This document shows positions 8,116 through 17,478 of a DNA stretch of 47,449 bases, in pieces. Position 1 is the first letter of the stretch. The number at the start of each line of letters is the position of its first letter. The stretch is taken from positions 1 to 47,449 of the forward strand of contig CAAEUX010000003.1 of assembly GCA_900759335.1 (NCBI GenBank), written 5' to 3'. Below the pieces are notes generated by a model. The model did no database searches. It saw only the letters and a list, made by a program, of their open reading frames with translations, and was not told where the DNA came from. The stretch is from an uncultured Collinsella sp. GTDB taxonomy: Bacteria; Actinomycetota; Coriobacteriia; Coriobacteriales; Coriobacteriaceae. The translations under genes were made by a program, and so were the position numbers.

Positions 8116-9558
8116 ATGGACCAGACCGTACCCGCATACGCCGCCGAGGTGGCCGATTACGGGCGCAGCCGCGACCCCGAGCCGGGTGAAGGCGCGCTCG
8201 TTAAGAACGTGCGTCCCGAGTCGCCCGCATGGGATGTGGGTATCGAGCCGGGCATGCGCGTGCTCACGGTCAACGGCGAGCAGCTCACCGACATGATCGT
8301 GTGGCTCTGGGAGGCCGACGACGACACCGTCGACCTGGAGGTTTTCGATCCGCGCGACAACACCGTCACCTCCGTCGAGCTCGACCGCTTCCCGGGAGAG
8401 GACTGGGGCCTTGAGTTCGATGGCCCTATCTTCGATGGCATGCGCACCTGTGTGAACGCCTGCGTGTTCTGCTTTATGACGATGCTCCCCAAGGGCGGCC
8501 GCTCCACGCTCTACATCCGCGACGACGACTATCGCCTAAGCTTTTTGCAGGGCAACTTCGTCACGCTCACGAACCTTACCGACGAAGATGTTCAAAACGT
8601 CATCCAACGCAACATGAGCCCTATGAACGTGTCGGTCCATGCCGTGAGCCCCGACGTCCGGCGTCGTATGATGGGCCGCAACGCCCAGCGCGGCATGGAC
8701 GTACTCGAGGCCATCATGGCCGCCGGCATCGAGATTCACGCGCAGATCGTGTTGTGCCCCGGCATGAACGACGGCGAGGAGCTGGAAAAGACCCTGCGCT
8801 TTTGCGAGGAGCACGAGCAGATCACCAGCCTGGGCATTGTGCCGCTCGGTTTTACCAAGCACCAGAACCGCTTTAGCTGGTCCTACAGCGACAAGCCCGA
8901 GCTCGCGCGCGAAACCATTGCCATGATCCGACCCTTCCAGGATCGCGCGTACGAGCGCTTTGGCCGCCACACGTTCCAGATGAGCGACGAGTTCTATCTG
9001 GACGCCGGCATCGAGCCGCCCGAGGCAGACTTTTACGACGGTTACCCGCAGTACTACGACGGCATCGGCATGATCCGCTCGTATCTGGACGAGACAGACG
9101 ACGTGCTTGCCGCCGACGCCGAGCGCCTTGCCCGCGTTCGCAAGGCTATGACCGACCGCGACCAGCGCCTGGTATGTCTTTCGGGCGCCAGCGCACGCGA
9201 TACCGTCGCCCGCTTCGTGGAGTCTCCACAGGGCCTTTCCGGCACCGTCACGGCCATCAAGAACCGCTACTTTGGCGGCAACGTGGACGTGACCGGCCTC
9301 ATCGTCGCGAGCGATATCCTTGAGCAGCTGCCGCAAGACCTGTCGGGGGTTATGCTCTTTGTGCCTAAGCTCATGTTCAACGCTGACGGCATGACGCTTG
9401 ACGAGTATCATCGTGACGATTTACTCGCAAGCCTTACCAGTCGCGGCGCCGAGGTTCATGTGGTGTCGACCATGCCGCATGAGCTGCTCGATACCCTGGA
9501 GCACATCCTTGGCATTGTGCCTGCCGACTCTACTAATTCCGCTGACCCTACCCATTAA
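8116..9558 (+). CDS. PDZ / radical SAM / DUF512 protein
   Basis: The 480-residue protein has an N-terminal PDZ-like domain (about residues 20-95, with PGMRVLTVNGEQL), a CX3CX2C cluster motif at C112, C116 and C119, then a radical-SAM-like barrel and a C-terminal DUF512 region. CX3CX2C is the radical SAM signature that binds [4Fe-4S]. The family is often placed next to der in clostridia and related groups, as here, where der starts 10 bases after the stop. A role in ribosome or cofactor maturation is only an inference; no substrate is established. The ATG at 8116 begins 2 bases after the ispH stop. Confidence 0.88.
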   Translation: MDQTVPAYAAEVADYGRSRDPEPGEGALVKNVRPESPAWDVGIEPGMRVLTVNGEQLTDMIVWLWEADDDTVDLEVFDPRDNTVTSVELDRFPGEDWGLEFDGPIFDGMRTCVNACVFCFMTMLPKGGRSTLYIRDDDYRLSFLQGNFVTLTNLTDEDVQNVIQRNMSPMNVSVHAVSPDVRRRMMGRNAQRGMDVLEAIMAAGIEIHAQIVLCPGMNDGEELEKTLRFCEEHEQITSLGIVPLGFTKHQNRFSWSYSDKPELARETIAMIRPFQDRAYERFGRHTFQMSDEFYLDAGIEPPEADFYDGYPQYYDGIGMIRSYLDETDDVLAADAERLARVRKAMTDRDQRLVCLSGASARDTVARFVESPQGLSGTVTAIKNRYFGGNVDVTGLIVASDILEQLPQDLSGVMLFVPKLMFNADGMTLDEYHRDDLLASLTSRGAEVHVVSTMPHELLDTLEHILGIVPADSTNSADPTH

Positions 9559-9568
9559 AGGAGAGCAG

Positions 9569-10903
9569 ATGAAACCTATCGTCGCCGTCGTCGGACGCCC
9601 CAACGTGGGCAAGTCCACGCTCGTCAACCGCCTGGCCCAGACCTCGGACGCCATCGTCCACGAGTCCCGCGGCGTCACGCGCGACCGCTCGTATCACACG
9701 GCCGATTGGAACGGCCGCGAGTTCACCATCGTCGACACGGGCGGTATCGAGCCGCTCAAGAGCGACGACGTCTTTGCCACATCCATCCGTGACCAGGCAC
9801 TCGCCGCCGCCGAGGAAGCCGCCGTCATCCTGTTTGTTGTCGATGGCCGCACCGGCGTCACCGAGGAGGACGAGTCGGTCGCCCGCATGCTCAAGCGCTG
9901 CGACAAGCCGGTCTTTTTGCTGGTGAACAAGCTCGACAACCCCGATCGCGAGAACGACAGCATCTGGGAGTTCTATTCGCTTGGCATCGGTGAGCCCACG
10001 CCGCTCTCGGCCCTGCATGGCCACGGCACGGGCGACCTGCTCGACGACATCGTGGCCCTGCTCCCCGAGGAAGAGGACGAGGTCGCCGACGAGTTCCCCG
10101 ATGCGCTGAACGTCGCCATCATCGGCCGCCCCAACGCCGGTAAGTCCTCGCTGTTCAACCGCATCCTGGGTGCCGACCGCTCCATCGTGTCCAACATCGC
10201 CGGCACCACGCGCGACGCCATCGATACCGTCGTGGAGCGTAACGGCAAGCACTACCGCATGGTCGACACCGCGGGCATTCGCAAGAAGAGCACCGTGTAC
10301 GAGAACATCGAGTACTACTCCATGGTCCGCGGCCTGCGCGCCATCGACCGCGCCGACGTGGCGCTGCTCGTCGTCGATGCCTCCGTGGGCGTCACCGAGC
10401 AGGACCAGAAGGTCATGGGCCTTGCCATCGAGCGCGGCTGCGCCATCGTGGTGCTGCTCAACAAGTGGGACCTGCTCGACGACGACCGCAAGCGCGAGGC
10501 CTGCATGGAGACCATCGACCGCCGTCTGGGCGTCATGGCCCCCTGGGCCCAGTACCTGCGCATCTCGGCCCTGACCGGCCGCGGCATCGAGAAGATCTGG
10601 GCGATGGTCGACGCTGCCGAGAAGACGCGCTCGCAAAAGATCAGCACCTCTCGCCTCAACACGTTCCTCACCGACCTGCGCGAGTTTGGTCACACCGTGG
10701 TGGACGGCAAGCGCCGTCTGCGCATGCATTACGTGACCCAGACTGGCGTTAACCCGCCGATGTTCACGTTCTTTGTCAACCACAGTGACCTGGTCAACGA
10801 CACCTATCAACGCTACGTGGAGAACCGCATACGCTCGACCTTCGATTTTGCCGGCACGCCCATTCGACTCTTCTTTAGGAAGAAGGAGCAAAAGGATGCA
10901 TAA
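9569..10903 (+). CDS. der: ribosome biogenesis GTPase Der (EngA)
   Basis: This tandem-domain GTPase is needed for 50S subunit assembly. The two G domains show G1 motifs GRPNVGKST (residues 8-16) and GRPNAGKSS (near 188). Their G3 motifs are DTGG and DTAG, and the NKxD motifs are NKLD and NKWD. The C-terminal KH-like domain runs from about residue 360 to 444. The Shine-Dalgarno AAAGGAG lies 6 bases before the ATG. The stop overlaps the plsY start by 8 bases. Confidence 0.97.
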   Translation: MKPIVAVVGRPNVGKSTLVNRLAQTSDAIVHESRGVTRDRSYHTADWNGREFTIVDTGGIEPLKSDDVFATSIRDQALAAAEEAAVILFVVDGRTGVTEEDESVARMLKRCDKPVFLLVNKLDNPDRENDSIWEFYSLGIGEPTPLSALHGHGTGDLLDDIVALLPEEEDEVADEFPDALNVAIIGRPNAGKSSLFNRILGADRSIVSNIAGTTRDAIDTVVERNGKHYRMVDTAGIRKKSTVYENIEYYSMVRGLRAIDRADVALLVVDASVGVTEQDQKVMGLAIERGCAIVVLLNKWDLLDDDRKREACMETIDRRLGVMAPWAQYLRISALTGRGIEKIWAMVDAAEKTRSQKISTSRLNTFLTDLREFGHTVVDGKRRLRMHYVTQTGVNPPMFTFFVNHSDLVNDTYQRYVENRIRSTFDFAGTPIRLFFRKKEQKDA

Positions 10904-11579
10904 TCCGATTCTGCTGACCGCCGTCTGCGCCGTGGTCTCGTTCTTTATCGGGGCGATTCCGTTTGGCCTGATCCTGGGCCGCGTGTTCAACCACACGGAC
11001 ATTCGCAAGGCGGGCTCCGGCAACATCGGCACCACCAACGCCCTGCGCGTAGCCGGCCCCAAGGTGGCCGCGCTCACGCTGCTGCTCGACTGCCTTAAGG
11101 GCGCTATCTGCGTCATTATCGCGCGTCCGCTCATCGCGAGCGTGGGTTATGGCTTCCCCGTGAGCATCATGGCTCCCGGAGCCGCCGGCGACTGGATGCT
11201 CGGCGTCATTTGCCTGGCTGCCGTGTGGGGACACATCTTTTCGCCGTACCTCAACTTCCACGGCGGTAAGGGTATCGCCGTGGGCCTGGGCGTGATTCTT
11301 GCCTGGTATTGGCCCATTGGCCTGTCGCTGCTGGGCATGTTTATCGTGGCCGTCGCCATCACCAAGTTTGTGTCGGTAGGCTCGCTTGCCGCGGCCATCG
11401 GTCTTCCTATCGCCGCCTGCGCGGTTTTTCCGTACAGCAGCCTGGGACTTAAGTTTTGCATGGCGATGATCGGCATCACCGTGGTGTGGGCCCATCGTGC
11501 GAACATCAAAAAGCTCATGACGGGTAAGGAGTCCAAGCTCTCGTTTACCAAGCGCGTCACCGAGCCCGACGATAAGTAG
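10896..11579 (+). CDS. plsY: acyl-phosphate:glycerol-3-phosphate acyltransferase
   Basis: This polytopic membrane enzyme acylates sn-glycerol-3-phosphate from acyl-phosphate, the first committed step of phospholipid synthesis. Conserved loops are visible: GSGNIGTTNALR near residues 41-52 and the FHGGKGIAVGLGV phosphate loop near 121-133, plus a third motif around VWAHRANI. At 227 residues it is slightly longer than the usual ~200. It overlaps der, and gpsA, which makes its acceptor, starts 9 bases downstream. Confidence 0.96.
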   Translation: MHNPILLTAVCAVVSFFIGAIPFGLILGRVFNHTDIRKAGSGNIGTTNALRVAGPKVAALTLLLDCLKGAICVIIARPLIASVGYGFPVSIMAPGAAGDWMLGVICLAAVWGHIFSPYLNFHGGKGIAVGLGVILAWYWPIGLSLLGMFIVAVAITKFVSVGSLAAAIGLPIAACAVFPYSSLGLKFCMAMIGITVVWAHRANIKKLMTGKESKLSFTKRVTEPDDK

Positions 11580-11588
11580 GAGAGAGTC

Positions 11589-12596
11589 ATGAATGTTGCG
11601 CTGATTGGCTCCGGCTCCTGGGGAACCGCCGTCGCCGGCCTTGCCGCCGCGCGATCCGAGCGCGTGACCATGTGGGCCCATAGCGAGCAGACGGCAGCCG
11701 GCATTAACGGCGAGCACCGCAACCCCCGCTATCTGGTGGACTACGTGCTGCCGGAAAACGTTGTCGCCACGACGGACTTGGCCCAGGCGCTCGACGGCGC
11801 CGAGGCCATCATCTTTGCCGTGCCTTCGACGCACCTGCGCGACGTCTGCCACCAAGCGGCTCCGTTCATCGCGGGCGAGACGCCGGTTCTGTGCCTCACC
11901 AAGGGCATCGAGCCCGAGTCCGGCCTGCTCATGAGCGAGGTCATCGCCAGCGAGATCGGCAACGAGTCGCGCGTGGCGGCACTCTCGGGCCCCAACCATG
12001 CCGAGGAAATCTGCCGCGGCGGGCTCTCTGCCGCCGTCATCGCCAGTGAAGACCAGCAGGTGGGGGAGACCTTTAAGGAGCTGCTGCTTTCCACGGCCTT
12101 CCGCATCTACCTGTCGCAGGACATGACGGGCGTCGAAGTCTGCGGCGCCATGAAAAATGTCATCGCCATCGTATGCGGCATCTCCGCCGGTACCGGTGCG
12201 GGCGATAACACGCTCGCCCTCATCATGACGCGCGGCCTGGCCGAGATCAGCCGCCTGGTGCACGCCCGCGGCGGTCTGGCCATGACTTGCATGGGACTTG
12301 CCGGCATGGGCGACCTTATCGCCACCTGCACTTCGGAGCATTCGCGCAACCGCACCTTTGGCTACGAGTTCGCCCATGGCGTGTCGCTCGACGAGTACCA
12401 GGCACGCACGCATATGGTGGTCGAGGGCGCCGTCGCGGCCCGCAGCGTCAGCGAGCTCGCCCGTTCACTGGGCGTAGACATTCCGCTCACCTTTGCCGTG
12501 GAGCAAACGCTCTACAACGGTGTTACTTTGGATAGGGCGCTCGAGATTCTCACCGACCGCGTCCCTTCTCAAGAGTTCTACGGACTCACCGACTAG
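11589..12596 (+). CDS. gpsA: NAD(P)-dependent glycerol-3-phosphate dehydrogenase
   Basis: The enzyme reduces dihydroxyacetone phosphate to sn-glycerol-3-phosphate, the substrate of PlsY. The N-terminal Rossmann motif reads IGSGSWGTAVA at residues 5-15. The CLTKGIE and LSGPNHAEEI motifs and the catalytic Lys in GAMKNVIAI follow in order. The 335-residue length is typical. Shine-Dalgarno AGGAGAG precedes the ATG. The plsY-gpsA pairing supports coordinated supply for phosphatidic acid synthesis. Confidence 0.97.
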   Translation: MNVALIGSGSWGTAVAGLAAARSERVTMWAHSEQTAAGINGEHRNPRYLVDYVLPENVVATTDLAQALDGAEAIIFAVPSTHLRDVCHQAAPFIAGETPVLCLTKGIEPESGLLMSEVIASEIGNESRVAALSGPNHAEEICRGGLSAAVIASEDQQVGETFKELLLSTAFRIYLSQDMTGVEVCGAMKNVIAIVCGISAGTGAGDNTLALIMTRGLAEISRLVHARGGLAMTCMGLAGMGDLIATCTSEHSRNRTFGYEFAHGVSLDEYQARTHMVVEGAVAARSVSELARSLGVDIPLTFAVEQTLYNGVTLDRALEILTDRVPSQEFYGLTD

Positions 12597-12614
12597 CGCA
12601 GAAAGGCTACTACC

Positions 12615-13286
12615 ATGGGTTCCATCAAAATCGCTCCGTCCGTCCTTTCGGCCGACATGGCAAACCTCAAGGGCGAGCTCGACAAGATCGCCGGCGCCGA
12701 TTACGTGCACTTCGACGTCATGGACGGTCACTTTACCGGCAACCTGACCTTTGGTGTTGACATTCTTAAGGCCGTCAAGCGCTCCACCGATGTACCGGTC
12801 GACGCGCACCTGATGGTATCGAACCCCGACGAGACTGTCGATTGGTACGCCGATGCCGGTGCCGACATGATCACCGTGCACTACGAGGCTTCCACGCACC
12901 TGCACCGCACACTCACCCATTTGCAGCAGCGCGGCGTCAAGGCCGGCGTGGTGCTCAACCCCGCCACTCCCGTGTGCGTACTCGAGAGCATCATCGACGT
13001 CGTCGATATGGTGCTGCTGATGAGCGTGAACCCTGGCTTTGGCGGCCAGAGCTTTATCCCGGGCACCATTGCAAAGCTGCACGAGCTCAAGGCCATGTGT
13101 GAGCGCCATGGCGTGTCGCCCTTGATCGAGGTCGATGGCGGTATCTCTTCCAAGAACATCGCCGAGGTCGTCAAGGCCGGCGCCAACGTGCTCGTGGCCG
13201 GTTCCGCCGTATTTAAGTCCAAAGATCCCGCTGCCGAGGTTGCGCTGCTGCAGAAGCTGGGCAACGAGGCCGCACAGGAGGCATAA
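12615..13286 (+). CDS. rpe: ribulose-phosphate 3-epimerase
   Basis: This TIM-barrel enzyme interconverts ribulose 5-phosphate and xylulose 5-phosphate. Family signatures are APSVLSADMANL at the N terminus, HFDVMDGHFTGNLTFG with the metal-binding His and catalytic Asp, VNPGFGGQSFI, and IEVDGGI with the second catalytic Asp. The length of 223 residues is normal. It lies between gpsA and the cysteine desulfurase in the same operon. The spacing (18 and 6 bases) gives no sign of a separate promoter. Confidence 0.97.
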   Translation: MGSIKIAPSVLSADMANLKGELDKIAGADYVHFDVMDGHFTGNLTFGVDILKAVKRSTDVPVDAHLMVSNPDETVDWYADAGADMITVHYEASTHLHRTLTHLQQRGVKAGVVLNPATPVCVLESIIDVVDMVLLMSVNPGFGGQSFIPGTIAKLHELKAMCERHGVSPLIEVDGGISSKNIAEVVKAGANVLVAGSAVFKSKDPAAEVALLQKLGNEAAQEA

Positions 13287-13292
13287 ACCCTT

Positions 13293-14471
13293 ATGACCGC
13301 AGGTCAAAACCGCATACCCGTGAATCTTGACTATGCCGCCTCGACGCCCATGCGCGCCGAGGCGCTCCTTGCGCAGCGCGAGTACGACGACAGCGAGCTT
13401 GCCGGCGTCAACCCCAACTCGCTGCACTCGCTTGGTCGCAAGGCCGCCGCGCGCCTGGAAGTCGCCCGTCGCGAGATCGCCCGTAGCTTTGGCGCACGCG
13501 TCCGCCCGTCCGAGATCATCCTTACCAACGGCGGCACCGAGGCAAACCAGCTGGCGCTCCTCGGACTTGCCGAGGGCGCCCGTCAGCGCGATCGCAAGCG
13601 CGATCGTGTAATCGTTTCGGCCATCGAGCACGATTCGATTCTGGACAACCTGCCGCTGCTGCGTGCCGCCGGCTTTACCGTCGACTTGGTGCAGCCCTGC
13701 CGCGCGGGCTACATAGAGCCTGCCACGCTTGTCGAGCTGCTCGGCGACGACATTGCACTCGTGAGCATTATGGTCGCCAACAACGAGACCGGCGTGGTGC
13801 AGCCCATCCGCGAGCTGGCCGCCGCCGCACATGCTGCCGGCGCCTTGTTTCATACCGATGCCATCCAGGGCTACTTGCATATTCCGCTCGATGTCACCGA
13901 GCTGGGCGTCGATGCCATGACCGTTGCCGCGCACAAGATCGGCGGCCCCGTGGCATCCGGTGCGCTCTACCTTAAGAACCGCACGCCGCTGCGTCCGCGC
14001 ATCTTTGGCGGTGGACAGGAAGCCGGCCGTCGCGCCGGTACGCAGGATCTGCGCACGCAGCTGGCTTTTGCCGCCGCCGCCTCCGCACTGACGCCCAACG
14101 TGGCCCAGGAGCGCGAGACGCTGCAGGCCCTGTCCGATAAGCTCTACGCCACGCTTACGGCCCATCCTCGCATTCACGCAACCATGGACGACTATGCGCA
14201 GGCCGATCGTCTGCCGGGTATGGTTTCGATCTACGTCGACGGCATGGACTCCGAGGAGCTCATCATCAAGCTCGATGCCGCCGGTTTTGAGGTGTCGGCC
14301 GGATCAGCTTGCTCGAGCGGCAGCATGGACCCGAGCCACGTGCTCAGCGCCATGGGCATTGGTCGCGAGCAGGCATTGGGGTCGCTGCGCATTTCCTTCG
14401 ATGACCGCGTGAATCCGGGCGATCTGGACGACTTTGCGCAGACGCTGCTCTCGATCGTAGGCGCCGCATGA
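13293..14471 (+). CDS. cysteine desulfurase (NifS/IscS family)
   Basis: This PLP enzyme takes sulfur from cysteine for Fe-S clusters or thio-modification. The 392-residue protein has the substrate motif LDYAASTP, the PLP pocket GGTEANQLAL, the Schiff-base lysine K215 in AAHKIGGP, and the active-site Cys C340 in the loop SAGSACSSGS. That loop form is typical of group I (IscS/NifS) enzymes. No scaffold (IscU) or thiolase (MnmA) neighbour is present to indicate which pathway it serves. Several Fe-S enzymes lie in the window (IspH, MiaB, RimO, DUF512). It overlaps the next gene by ATGA. Confidence 0.93.
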   Translation: MTAGQNRIPVNLDYAASTPMRAEALLAQREYDDSELAGVNPNSLHSLGRKAAARLEVARREIARSFGARVRPSEIILTNGGTEANQLALLGLAEGARQRDRKRDRVIVSAIEHDSILDNLPLLRAAGFTVDLVQPCRAGYIEPATLVELLGDDIALVSIMVANNETGVVQPIRELAAAAHAAGALFHTDAIQGYLHIPLDVTELGVDAMTVAAHKIGGPVASGALYLKNRTPLRPRIFGGGQEAGRRAGTQDLRTQLAFAAAASALTPNVAQERETLQALSDKLYATLTAHPRIHATMDDYAQADRLPGMVSIYVDGMDSEELIIKLDAAGFEVSAGSACSSGSMDPSHVLSAMGIGREQALGSLRISFDDRVNPGDLDDFAQTLLSIVGAA

Positions 14472-15277
14472 TCGTCTCCGAGCTTGAACATGCGCTGCTG
14501 GAGCGCTATCCCAAGGCAGACGCCGAGTGCTGGGATCATGTTGGGCTATCTGTAGGTGATCCCGCTGCCGAGATCCACGGTGTTGCCTGCGCGCTCGACG
14601 CGACCGAGGCCAACGTACGCCGCGCTCTCGAGGCCGGCGCCAACGTGCTGCTGACGCATCATCCCATCTATATCAAGGCACCCGAGGCCTTTTGTCCGGC
14701 CGATTCTAAGCGTCCCCAGTGCAGCGCTGCACTGTACGAGGCGGCTCGTTGCGGCGTGAGCATTATCTCGCTTCACACCAACCTGGACCGCTCGCACGAA
14801 GCGCGCGTTCGCCTGAGTGAGTTGCTGGGCGCTGAGCCCATGAGCTCACTGGAGCATGTGGACGAGCCTGAACTCACCGGTCTGGGCGCATTCACGACCC
14901 TCCACGACGCCTGCAACCTGCGCGATCTCGCCAACCGTGCCGCCACGGCCTTTGGCAGCGACCCGCGCGTATGGGGCGAAGCCGAGCGCCCGTGCCGCAC
15001 CGTCGCCATCTTGGGCGGCTCCCTCGGCGATTTTGGTGAGCTTGCCATCGCCGCGGGCGCAGATGTTATTGTGACCGGAGAGGCCGGCTACCACGTGGCG
15101 CAGGACCTTGCCTTGCGTGGGCTGCCGGTGATCTTGCTCGGCCACGACCGCTCCGAAGAGCCGTTCGTGGATATCTTGATGAACTCTGCAGTTGACGCTG
15201 GGGTCGACCCCCGTCATGCGATTAAAATACTGAACCCTTGCCAATGGTGGACTGTGACAAAAGGAGAGAACTTATGA
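14468..15277 (+). CDS. Nif3-like dinuclear metal centre hexameric protein
   Basis: The 269-residue product matches the Nif3/YqfO/YbgI family, hexamers with a two-metal site. Visible family features are the opening CWDHVGLSVGDP, the metal-ligand stretch LLTHHPIYIKA with paired His, SLHTNLD, and the C-terminal GHDRSEEPF. The short form lacks the inserted PII-like domain of B. subtilis YqfO. Its cellular role is unsettled in the literature; GTP cyclohydrolase-like annotations of the family are not reliable. It overlaps its neighbours by 4 bases at each end (ATGA at 14468 and at 15274), showing tight translational coupling. Confidence 0.9.
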   Translation: MIVSELEHALLERYPKADAECWDHVGLSVGDPAAEIHGVACALDATEANVRRALEAGANVLLTHHPIYIKAPEAFCPADSKRPQCSAALYEAARCGVSIISLHTNLDRSHEARVRLSELLGAEPMSSLEHVDEPELTGLGAFTTLHDACNLRDLANRAATAFGSDPRVWGEAERPCRTVAILGGSLGDFGELAIAAGADVIVTGEAGYHVAQDLALRGLPVILLGHDRSEEPFVDILMNSAVDAGVDPRHAIKILNPCQWWTVTKGENL

Positions 15278-15993
15278 GCGCCGGCGCTACGCTACTCAAG
15301 CTGCAACAGATCGATTTGGAGCTCGCCCGTAACAAGAGCGAACTTGCCAATATGCCGGAGCTCAAGGAGCTCGCCTCAAAGCGTAAGACCTATGTGAAGC
15401 TCAAGTCCGAGATGACCAAACTCTACGCCCAGCGCAAGGATCTGGACATTGAGCTCGACGACCTCAACACCACCGAGATCCAGACCAATAACGCCATCGA
15501 GGCTGCCAAGAAGCGTCACGTCGACGGCTCTGATTACCGCGAGGTGCAGGACCTGGAGAATGAGCTTGCCACCCTGGCCAAGCGTCTGGACAAGATCGAG
15601 CACACCCGCAAGGATGTCGTTGTCGCCCATAAGGAAGCGCTCGACCGCGAGGCTCGCGCGCAGGCCATTATCGCCAAATTCGAGGAGGGCGTGAAGGCCG
15701 ACACCAAGGCCGCACGAGCCAAGGCCGCCGACCTGCAGGCCCAGATCGATGCTGCAACCAAGGAGCGCACCGCCCTTGCCACCACGCTACCGACCGACGT
15801 GCTCACCGACTACGAGCGCCTGCTCAAGCAGTTCCGCGGCCTTGCCGTCGAAACCATCCAGGGCAACATCCCCACGGTCTGCCACACCGCGCTGCAGGCA
15901 TCGTCCATGAGCGACCTCAACCACGACGGCAGCGAGATTACGCATTGCCCCTACTGCCACCGCCTGCTGGTGCTCCCGAGCAAGGAAGCTTAA
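15274..15993 (+). CDS. coiled-coil protein with degenerate C4-type zinc ribbon
   Basis: This 239-residue protein is mostly a long coiled coil (about residues 5-185) followed by a C-terminal ribbon. It matches the actinobacterial/clostridial C4 zinc-ribbon family that is usually linked to Nif3, as here. In the ribbon the second Cys pair is normal (HCPYCHRLL). The first pair, usually CxxC, is reduced to a single Cys in PTVCHTAL, so one ligand is missing or replaced by His. Shine-Dalgarno AAAGGAGAG fixes the ATG at 15274. The function of the family is unknown; a nucleic-acid-binding role is only a guess. Confidence 0.85.
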   Translation: MSAGATLLKLQQIDLELARNKSELANMPELKELASKRKTYVKLKSEMTKLYAQRKDLDIELDDLNTTEIQTNNAIEAAKKRHVDGSDYREVQDLENELATLAKRLDKIEHTRKDVVVAHKEALDREARAQAIIAKFEEGVKADTKAARAKAADLQAQIDAATKERTALATTLPTDVLTDYERLLKQFRGLAVETIQGNIPTVCHTALQASSMSDLNHDGSEITHCPYCHRLLVLPSKEA

Positions 15994-17211
15994 ATGATGA
16001 CGGCGGCACCCAACAATTCAATGCAACTTGAGGGAAAAACGATCCTGCTGGGCATTACCGGCGGGATCGCCGCCTATAAGTCGTGCAATATCGTGCGCCT
16101 GCTGCAAAAGCGCGGCGCGCGCGTCAAGGTCGTTATGAGCGAGCATGCCACGGAGTTTGTGGGCCCGCTCACCTTCCGTGCGCTCACCAACGAGCCCGTT
16201 GCCGTGGGCCTATTCGACGACCCCTCCGACCCTATCCACCACATTTCGCTCGCGCAGGAACCCGACCTGGTGGTCGTGGCGCCTGCCACGGCAAATATCA
16301 TCGCTAAGATGGCCAACGGCATTGCCGATGACCTCATCTCCACGACGCTGCTCGCCACGCCGCGACCCATTGTGATCGCGCCTGCCATGAACAACGGCAT
16401 GTGGAAGGCGCCGGCAACCCAGGCCAATATGGCCACGCTGCGCGACCGCGGGGTGCACGTGGTTGGCCCCGGTAGTGGCTACCTTGCCTGCGGCGACGTG
16501 GACACGGGGCGCATGAGCGAGCCCGGGGACATTGTCGAAGCCATCTGCGAGGTGCTCAATCCCGTGCCGCAAGACCTGGCGGGCAAGCGCATCGTGATCA
16601 CCGCCGGCCCCACGCATGAGCCAATCGATCCGGTGCGTTTTATCGGCAACCGGTCGTCGGGCAAGATGGGCATCGCACTGGCAGGGGAGGCCGTACGCCG
16701 CGGCGCTGCGGTCACGCTCGTGCTGGGGCCGACGTCACTCGACGTGGGTCGCGGCGTGGAGTGTGTACGCGTGCAGACCGCCGCAGAGATGCTGCAGGCG
16801 GCGCTAGGTGCCTTTAAGACGGCCGATGCGGCCATATGCGCGGCGGCTGTCGCCGACTACACCCCCGTATCCCCTGCGGACCACAAGCTCAAAAAGGCCA
16901 ACGAACGCTTGGATCGCATCGAACTGGTCGAGACCGTTGATATTTTGGCTGAGCTCTCACGCCAGAAGGGCGAGCGCCGTGTGATCGGATTTGCAGCTGA
17001 GACCGATAACGTCGTAGAGTACGCTGAGCGTAAATTGGCCCGCAAGGGCTGCGATGCGATCATCGCCAACGATGTCTCGCGCGCCGATTCTGGCTTTGGA
17101 ACCGACACCAACAAGGCCTGGATTGTGAGCACAGCGGGTACACAGGAACTTCCCGTGCTAACAAAACCCCAGCTCGCAGATACAATTTTGGACTTGCTCA
17201 AAAATAATTAA
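15994..17211 (+). CDS. coaBC: bifunctional phosphopantothenoylcysteine synthetase/decarboxylase
   Basis: The enzyme performs two steps of coenzyme A synthesis. The N-terminal CoaC flavoprotein domain (about residues 10-190) shows ITGGIAAYKS, the active-site His in DPIHHISLA, the PAMNNGMW motif and the Cys in GYLACGDVDTGRM. The C-terminal CoaB domain begins at KRIVITAGPTHEPIDPVRF with the NRSSGKMG nucleotide motif. At 405 residues the length is normal. ATGs at 15994, 15997 and 16021 are all possible; AAGGA 7 bases upstream favours the first. It closes the long operon. Confidence 0.96.
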   Translation: MMTAAPNNSMQLEGKTILLGITGGIAAYKSCNIVRLLQKRGARVKVVMSEHATEFVGPLTFRALTNEPVAVGLFDDPSDPIHHISLAQEPDLVVVAPATANIIAKMANGIADDLISTTLLATPRPIVIAPAMNNGMWKAPATQANMATLRDRGVHVVGPGSGYLACGDVDTGRMSEPGDIVEAICEVLNPVPQDLAGKRIVITAGPTHEPIDPVRFIGNRSSGKMGIALAGEAVRRGAAVTLVLGPTSLDVGRGVECVRVQTAAEMLQAALGAFKTADAAICAAAVADYTPVSPADHKLKKANERLDRIELVETVDILAELSRQKGERRVIGFAAETDNVVEYAERKLARKGCDAIIANDVSRADSGFGTDTNKAWIVSTAGTQELPVLTKPQLADTILDLLKNN

Positions 17212-17219
17212 AAAAGTTC

Positions 17220-17249
17220 TTGCGCAAGGCCAAAGTTTCGGGTTAATAT
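17220..17249 (+). promoter_or_regulatory. candidate sigma-70-type promoter for tRNA-Pro
   Basis: A -35-like TTGCGC and a -10-like TAATAT are separated by 18 bases. The predicted start lies about 35 bases before the mature tRNA-Pro. It begins just after the coaBC stop, so the tRNA probably has its own promoter. Confidence 0.55.
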
Positions 17250-17291
17250 ACTCCTTGTTGCGAGCGAGAGCAGAGCAACAAACAAAAGCTT

Positions 17292-17368
<77 letters not shown>

Positions 17369-17377
17369 GAAGTTTGC

Positions 17378-17407
17378 AGGTCAGGCACCTAGTGCCTGAC
17401 CTTTTTT
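17378..17407 (+). terminator. Rho-independent terminator after tRNA-Pro
   Basis: A perfect 10-bp stem (AGGTCAGGCA / TGCCTGACCT) with a 5-base loop is followed by TTTTT, 10 bases after the tRNA. Confidence 0.93.
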
Positions 17408-17478
17408 GTTTTTAATCATCATGATTCATTTGCTTAAAGCAACAGCTTTCCCGATCGATGTAATCACTGAATCAAAAC

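Noticed and set aside
9548..11134. Long - strand open frame opposite der and plsY
   Set aside because: The composition is that of an antisense frame (His/Val/Asp/Gly-rich), and both + strand genes are intact and canonical.
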